Source: Ilyomonas sp965199845
GTDB taxonomy: Bacteria; Bacteroidota; Bacteroidia; Chitinophagales; Chitinophagaceae
Length of the DNA stretch: 64,000 nucleotides
Direction: 5' to 3'
NCBI GenBank assembly: GCA_965199845.1
Contig: CBDATZ010000039.1
Location: 106,279-170,278, forward strand
Part shown: positions 59,881 to 64,000 of the stretch, in pieces
How positions within the stretch are numbered: the stretch's first letter is position 1
Layout: each line of letters starts with the position of its first letter
Notes under the pieces: generated by a model
What the model saw: the letters and a program-made list of their open reading frames with translations, nothing else
Databases searched by the model: none
What the model was told of the DNA's origin: nothing
Program-made: the position numbers and the translations under genes

Positions 59881-62625
59881 CTAATGCAATTCTTTTTCTT
59901 TAAAGGTTTTAATCAGTTTTAATAACACATTGGAGGACGTTCTTTTACAGATTTCTTTTTCAATTTCATCTAACTTGGTAAGCGTCTTGTCTTTTTCACG
60001 CGATTCATAATAATCTATCAGGGCGAGTCCATATTCTGCATATAAATTCCCTATTGGTATATCTTCATTAATCTGTTTTTCGAGAATGCCTTTTGCCAGT
60101 TCAATTTTATTGTTACTTAGATAGGCAAGCCCGATGCGGGGATTGATTTGATAATCCTGTCCTTCACCTTCATAAGTATCGTACTGCGCCTTGGCTTTTT
60201 CGTAGCTCTCAAGAGCTTTATTAAATTTTTTTTCGTGTACAAATACATCACCCGATGCCATGAAAACTCTATAACGTATCCAGGGTTCAACCATCGTATA
60301 AGAAAGCGCTTTCTTTATTGATTTAAAAGCATCGTCCAGATTATCTTTTTCGGTCTGCGCTTTTGCCAGCCATGCATAGCCTAAAGCCAGTAAACTATTT
60401 GCTTTAGGATCATCTTTTTTCTCCAGTTCTTCAGCCAACCGGATGCCGGCGCTGATTTCTTTTTCAGCTTTATCGAACGAAGATTCTTCAATATACGTCC
60501 AACCCAACGCGTCAATCCTGAAAAGAGATTCTTCATAAATCAGCTCCAAACGCTGTGTTGCCTGTATAGCCGCATTTACAAAATTTAACCGATCCTGATT
60601 ATAAAAACGACTATCCATATAATGAATCAGCCAGGTTACCATTTCAACAAACAACCTATCATATTTTTCATCGGCTGCCAGCCAGTTTAAAACTTCATTA
60701 ATGGCATTCCAGTCTTTCTTTAACGCTTTCATTTTATCCGACACCAATGAGTTCCAGTAGGGAACATTAATTTCATCTCGCTTTACGTTCTTAATCACCA
60801 ACTGATGAAAGTATTGTATCCACGTATTTTTTACTTCTTCTTCAACAGCCGGTTCTGATTTTTGTTTTAAAAATGCATGAGTTTGTAACGGAATGGTATA
60901 ACGCGCTTCTTCGTTTACAATATAAATATTTAAAGAGTCGCACTCCTGCGAAGCGTTATCAAAATCAATATTTAATTTCTCACAAGCCGCCCGCAACGCG
61001 GCTTCGTCAATATTTCTTACATTTGAAAATACGGAAAACAACGACAAAAACTTTTTTGAATCAGCAGATAACTGGCTCCATATCTTATTGTGAAGTTCTT
61101 CGAGAACAGATTGGTTGTTTTGTTTTTTGATCTGGTCAAAATTGATTAATCCCTGTTTTAACTGACCAGCCGCTAACTGCAGCGTACGCGGATTGCCTTT
61201 TGTATAAGCAAACAGTCCATTTAAACCAGGATTGTCTATAAGTTGCTGTTGCAATACATTGTTGCTGCCAGCTTCTTCGCGAACCAGTTGTATGGATTCT
61301 TCTTCATTCAATCCGTGCAAATCAATTACAGTAAAAGATTGGATATTTTCAAAGAGAGCCGCCGTTACAAGTACAACTTTCGTGTTTTCGGATATACGTT
61401 GTATCCACTGCAACAATTCATTTGGTTTTTCTATACTTTCAAAGTTGTCTATAATCAGTAATGTTTTGTTTTCCTGCAAAAACTTATAAACTTCCCATTC
61501 TTTTTTCCAGTTTTCATTTTCAGAAATCTTTGTAATTCTTTCTAAACTTAATTCTCTGCCGATGATATTAAAAATAGAATTGAGATAATTAGCGTCGTTT
61601 TTAAAATCGGCAGAACTTATCCATATCACATTTACAAAACTGACTCTCTGCAAACATTCGACAGACGATTGGTTAAGACAGGCATAACCGGTTTCGATAG
61701 CTAACCTTGTTTTACCCACACCGGCTTCTCCCTTAATAACAACCGGCAAAGCATCTTCTTTCAAATGCTTTATAATGTCTCTCAGTTCTTTAATTCTGCC
61801 AATAAATTTATTATTAGGTCTTGCCGGCAGATTTTTAGTAGTCGGAAGCATCAATTCATCAAGCACAATGCTTAACTGATCATATCTTTCAATAGGTATC
61901 GGAATGACATGGTCTTTAAGTTCCTGGTACAATTTATCGGCATGAGTGGTTATAATAAAGTGTTTATTCGTTAATCCTTTGTGCAAATCCTTTATCTTTT
62001 TCAAAATAGAATTTACGTAATCATCCGTAAGACTAAAGCCTATAAACAGAAAAGTTGAATTCATAAGTAAATTCATAAAGCCAATCCAGAACTCTTCCTT
62101 GGCATACAATTCTTTGTATTGACTTTCAAATAAAATGCAGCTCTGCGCCCGGTCTATATCGCCATGAAGTTTATAAATATATTCTTTATAATCTTTCAGT
62201 TTCCAGAGACTATAATCATCATCGTTATGAATAACGCGGGCTGATAATCCCCAGGCACCTTCGAAACATTTATCGTAATTGGTAGTGATAATTTTAGAAG
62301 TGAGCTGGATAATTTTTTTATGAAAGTCAAGATCAGTATCGTTTTTCAAACGGAGTTTATCCGTAATCACATCCCAGACTACATCTTTATAATCCTGCTC
62401 TAAAATGTTTAATACCTGCAAAGCGGTTAAAACCTTTTTCTCAATAAGTACTTTAAAGTGAGAAAATGTTTTGTCTGATTGTTTATCATCAATTTTATCG
62501 AGCATCTCATGAACAAGATGATCCCAGTCGGGAAGACCCAATTTTGAAGATGTGCCGGCGCCTGCAAAAACAACTAACGTATTGTTTTTTATAGCTTTCT
62601 TTAATTCGGGGTGAATGGTAAGCAT
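59881..62625 (-). CDS. SIR2-STAND (NB-ARC-like) -TPR protein, candidate antiphage NADase sensor
   Basis: The 914-residue protein has three parts. The SIR2-like domain (about 1-235) has FAGAGTSSKLG (20-30), TTNYD (114-118), the catalytic-type KLHGD with His154 and FIGFSLTDD (194-202); these are NAD-binding and catalytic positions in SIR2 effectors. The STAND NTPase (about 270-585) has Walker A GEAGVGKT (299-306), Walker B LLIIDN (389-394) and the GNP (477-479) loop equivalent to NB-ARC GLPL, then a winged helix (about 510-585). The C-terminal part (about 640-905) is made of TPR-like helical pairs, probably the sensor. The layout matches Avs/NLR-like defence proteins that deplete NAD when infection is sensed, though this function is inferred. 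The Arg of NB-ARC sensor 1 is not obvious (TKVVLVTAA). No partner gene is adjacent. Confidence 0.88.
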   Translation of the reverse strand: MLTIHPELKKAIKNNTLVVFAGAGTSSKLGLPDWDHLVHEMLDKIDDKQSDKTFSHFKVLIEKKVLTALQVLNILEQDYKDVVWDVITDKLRLKNDTDLDFHKKIIQLTSKIITTNYDKCFEGAWGLSARVIHNDDDYSLWKLKDYKEYIYKLHGDIDRAQSCILFESQYKELYAKEEFWIGFMNLLMNSTFLFIGFSLTDDYVNSILKKIKDLHKGLTNKHFIITTHADKLYQELKDHVIPIPIERYDQLSIVLDELMLPTTKNLPARPNNKFIGRIKELRDIIKHLKEDALPVVIKGEAGVGKTRLAIETGYACLNQSSVECLQRVSFVNVIWISSADFKNDANYLNSIFNIIGRELSLERITKISENENWKKEWEVYKFLQENKTLLIIDNFESIEKPNELLQWIQRISENTKVVLVTAALFENIQSFTVIDLHGLNEEESIQLVREEAGSNNVLQQQLIDNPGLNGLFAYTKGNPRTLQLAAGQLKQGLINFDQIKKQNNQSVLEELHNKIWSQLSADSKKFLSLFSVFSNVRNIDEAALRAACEKLNIDFDNASQECDSLNIYIVNEEARYTIPLQTHAFLKQKSEPAVEEEVKNTWIQYFHQLVIKNVKRDEINVPYWNSLVSDKMKALKKDWNAINEVLNWLAADEKYDRLFVEMVTWLIHYMDSRFYNQDRLNFVNAAIQATQRLELIYEESLFRIDALGWTYIEESSFDKAEKEISAGIRLAEELEKKDDPKANSLLALGYAWLAKAQTEKDNLDDAFKSIKKALSYTMVEPWIRYRVFMASGDVFVHEKKFNKALESYEKAKAQYDTYEGEGQDYQINPRIGLAYLSNNKIELAKGILEKQINEDIPIGNLYAEYGLALIDYYESREKDKTLTKLDEIEKEICKRTSSNVLLKLIKTFKEKELH

Positions 62626-62893
62626 AAAATGGTTGTATGAAAGGTTACATAAATAGAGTCAACAATGTAATCGTGTCAGCTTGGGATGCAATCCTATTTT
62701 AGCAGTCAATAACAATCTTGAAGGGTAACTATTTTTTCCAGCTTTACTTTTCTGACAGTGCAATGTAAAGAATTATAAAACATTTTACTTATGAATCATT
62801 TTTTCAAGTCGAAAACATTTACTTACTTTATTGTACAAATCAGCAAGCAAAAATTATCTGCAATCACATTTCTTTTCTGTAAAAAATCATCTT

Positions 62894-64000
62894 ATGTCAA
62901 ACAATATAAACCGTCGCGACTGGCTTCGTAAAAGTGCATTGTTAACCGGAGGCGCTGCTATCTTACCAAGCATCTGGCAATCGGTAAAATCGGCACCGGC
63001 AAACTCGTATATAACACCGGCCGCAACAACGTTTTTCCCCGACGCTTCGCAGCCAATGAAAGCTCGTTTGATCTTTAATGAAAATCCGTTTGGACCATCA
63101 GATAAAGTGAAACAAGTGATGATGGATAATATGGCGATCAGCCATCAATACGCGTTTAGTGATAATGATACGCTGAAGAAAATGATAGCCGATTATGAAG
63201 GTATTACGCCGGAGCATATTTTGTTAGGCGCGGGTTCTTCTCCCCTGCTGCTGGCGGCGGCCATTCATTTTAGCACCAACGGCAGAAGCATTATTACCTG
63301 CGATCCTACTTTTGATTCGTTGCCAAAATCAGCTGAAGATTTACACGGCAAATGGATAAAAGTGCCGCTGACACCAGACTATACATTTGACTTAGATGGC
63401 ATCAGCCAGCGTATTGATAGCAATACAGGCTTAATTTATATTGTAAATCCAAACAACCCGACAGCAACAATTGTTGATGCGAATAAACTCAAAGCATTTT
63501 GTTCGGCAACATCTAAAAAAGTTCCGGTGTTTGTAGATGAAGCATATATAGATTATCTGCCCGACCCGCAGGCAACCACAACAATTGCCAATATAAAAGC
63601 CGGCGATAACATTATTGTTGCCCGCACTTTTTCTAAAATATATGGGCTTGCCGGAATGCGCATTGGTTATATTGTAGCACAACCGGAAACGATTAAAACA
63701 TTGGCTAAATATAATGTAGAACTTACCGGCACACTTTCTATAAAAGCCGCTATTGCTGCTTACCAGGATAAAGATTTTATGAAATTGTCTCTCGATAAAA
63801 CAATGGCATCGAAAACATACTTGTATGATGTTTTGAAGAAAGAAGGTTATAACTATCTTCCTTCGTCGGCCAACTTTGTTATGTTCCCGATAAAAATGGA
63901 AGGCAAACAATTTACCGATGAAATGCTGAAACGCGGTGCCGGCGTGCGTTTCTGGAAGTTTAATAATAAAGATTGGTGTCGTGTAAGCATTGGAAGAATG
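62894..64000 (+). CDS. Tat-exported PLP-dependent aminotransferase (HisC-like), 3' end outside the window
   Basis: The frame opens at ATG 62894 and stays open to the window end, 369 codons. A twin-arginine signal (NRRDWLRKSALLTGGAAILP) is followed by a fold-type I aminotransferase of the histidinol-phosphate family: FNENPFGPSDKV, GAGSSPLLLAAA, NPNNPTATIV (the Asn that contacts PLP), VDEAYIDYL (Asp), and the PLP lysine in RTFSKIYGLAGMRIGY. The Tat signal would carry a folded, cofactor-loaded enzyme to the periplasm, unlike cytoplasmic HisC, so its substrate is probably not histidinol phosphate. The end near VSIGRM is close to the usual C-terminus. It is divergent from the SIR2 gene. Confidence 0.87.
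   Translation, partial: MSNNINRRDWLRKSALLTGGAAILPSIWQSVKSAPANSYITPAATTFFPDASQPMKARLIFNENPFGPSDKVKQVMMDNMAISHQYAFSDNDTLKKMIADYEGITPEHILLGAGSSPLLLAAAIHFSTNGRSIITCDPTFDSLPKSAEDLHGKWIKVPLTPDYTFDLDGISQRIDSNTGLIYIVNPNNPTATIVDANKLKAFCSATSKKVPVFVDEAYIDYLPDPQATTTIANIKAGDNIIVARTFSKIYGLAGMRIGYIVAQPETIKTLAKYNVELTGTLSIKAAIAAYQDKDFMKLSLDKTMASKTYLYDVLKKEGYNYLPSSANFVMFPIKMEGKQFTDEMLKRGAGVRFWKFNNKDWCRVSIGRM

Noticed and set aside
1..64000. CRISPR array, tRNA or rRNA genes, complete insertion sequence or prophage
   Set aside because: No regular direct-repeat/spacer pattern, no cloverleaf-like sequence and no transposase, integrase or phage structural gene was seen.

Overview
The window looks like chromosomal DNA of a Bacteroidota member, most likely of the family Chitinophagaceae. 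It is AT-rich and carries three SusC/SusD operons. Several upstream regions match the Bacteroidota -7 box TAnnTTTG, and the housekeeping genes sit in arrangements common in that phylum (maf-UbiA-kdsC, iscX-ferredoxin next to smpB). The species cannot be named from sequence alone.

Layout. 1-3.6 kb: end of an unknown gene, an M23-family peptidase, a small protein plus a frameshifted nucleotidyltransferase, and a long-chain acyl-CoA ligase. 3.9-11.6 kb: a subtilisin-VWA fusion protein, a beta-lactamase-fold serine hydrolase, two tandem LVIVD-type lipoproteins and a GH20-type glycosidase. 11.8-15.3 kb: a small membrane protein, dusB, a CPBP membrane protease and a carboxypeptidase-regulatory-like surface protein. 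15.4-23.6 kb: a DUF5689 lipoprotein with its TonB-dependent receptor, then an MBOAT acyltransferase with an SGNH-like partner, then a secreted endonuclease/phosphatase-family enzyme. 23.8-28.6 kb: NAD(P)H-binding oxidoreductase and YceI, then maf, a UbiA prenyltransferase, kdsC, iscX, a 2Fe-2S ferredoxin and smpB, with a candidate small RNA between the last two. 28.6-49.6 kb: a frameshifted TonB-like gene followed by three SusC-SusD-DUF1735 lipoprotein operons. A secreted protein and a TlpA-like thioredoxin lie between the first and second; most operons end in a long near-perfect hairpin. 49.7-59.6 kb: folD, queE, a small four-helix membrane protein, a Tat-exported GH109-type protein, a YdeI-like protein, rlmN, two pseudouridine synthases, a RelE/ParE toxin-antitoxin pair, cysH and a 1-Cys peroxiredoxin. 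59.9-64 kb: a 914-residue SIR2-STAND-TPR protein and a Tat-exported PLP aminotransferase cut by the window end.

The points most worth a second look are: the SIR2-STAND-TPR protein, which has the layout of a bacterial NLR-like antiphage sensor with an NADase head; a degenerate heptanucleotide repeat (CAAGANN) found as two intergenic arrays and once as a 147-bp in-frame stretch inside a pseudouridine synthase; a 34-bp inverted repeat that supplies the last codons of two convergent genes; three SusCD systems with no enzyme or regulator beside them; and a possible small RNA with two tandem terminators between the ferredoxin gene and smpB.
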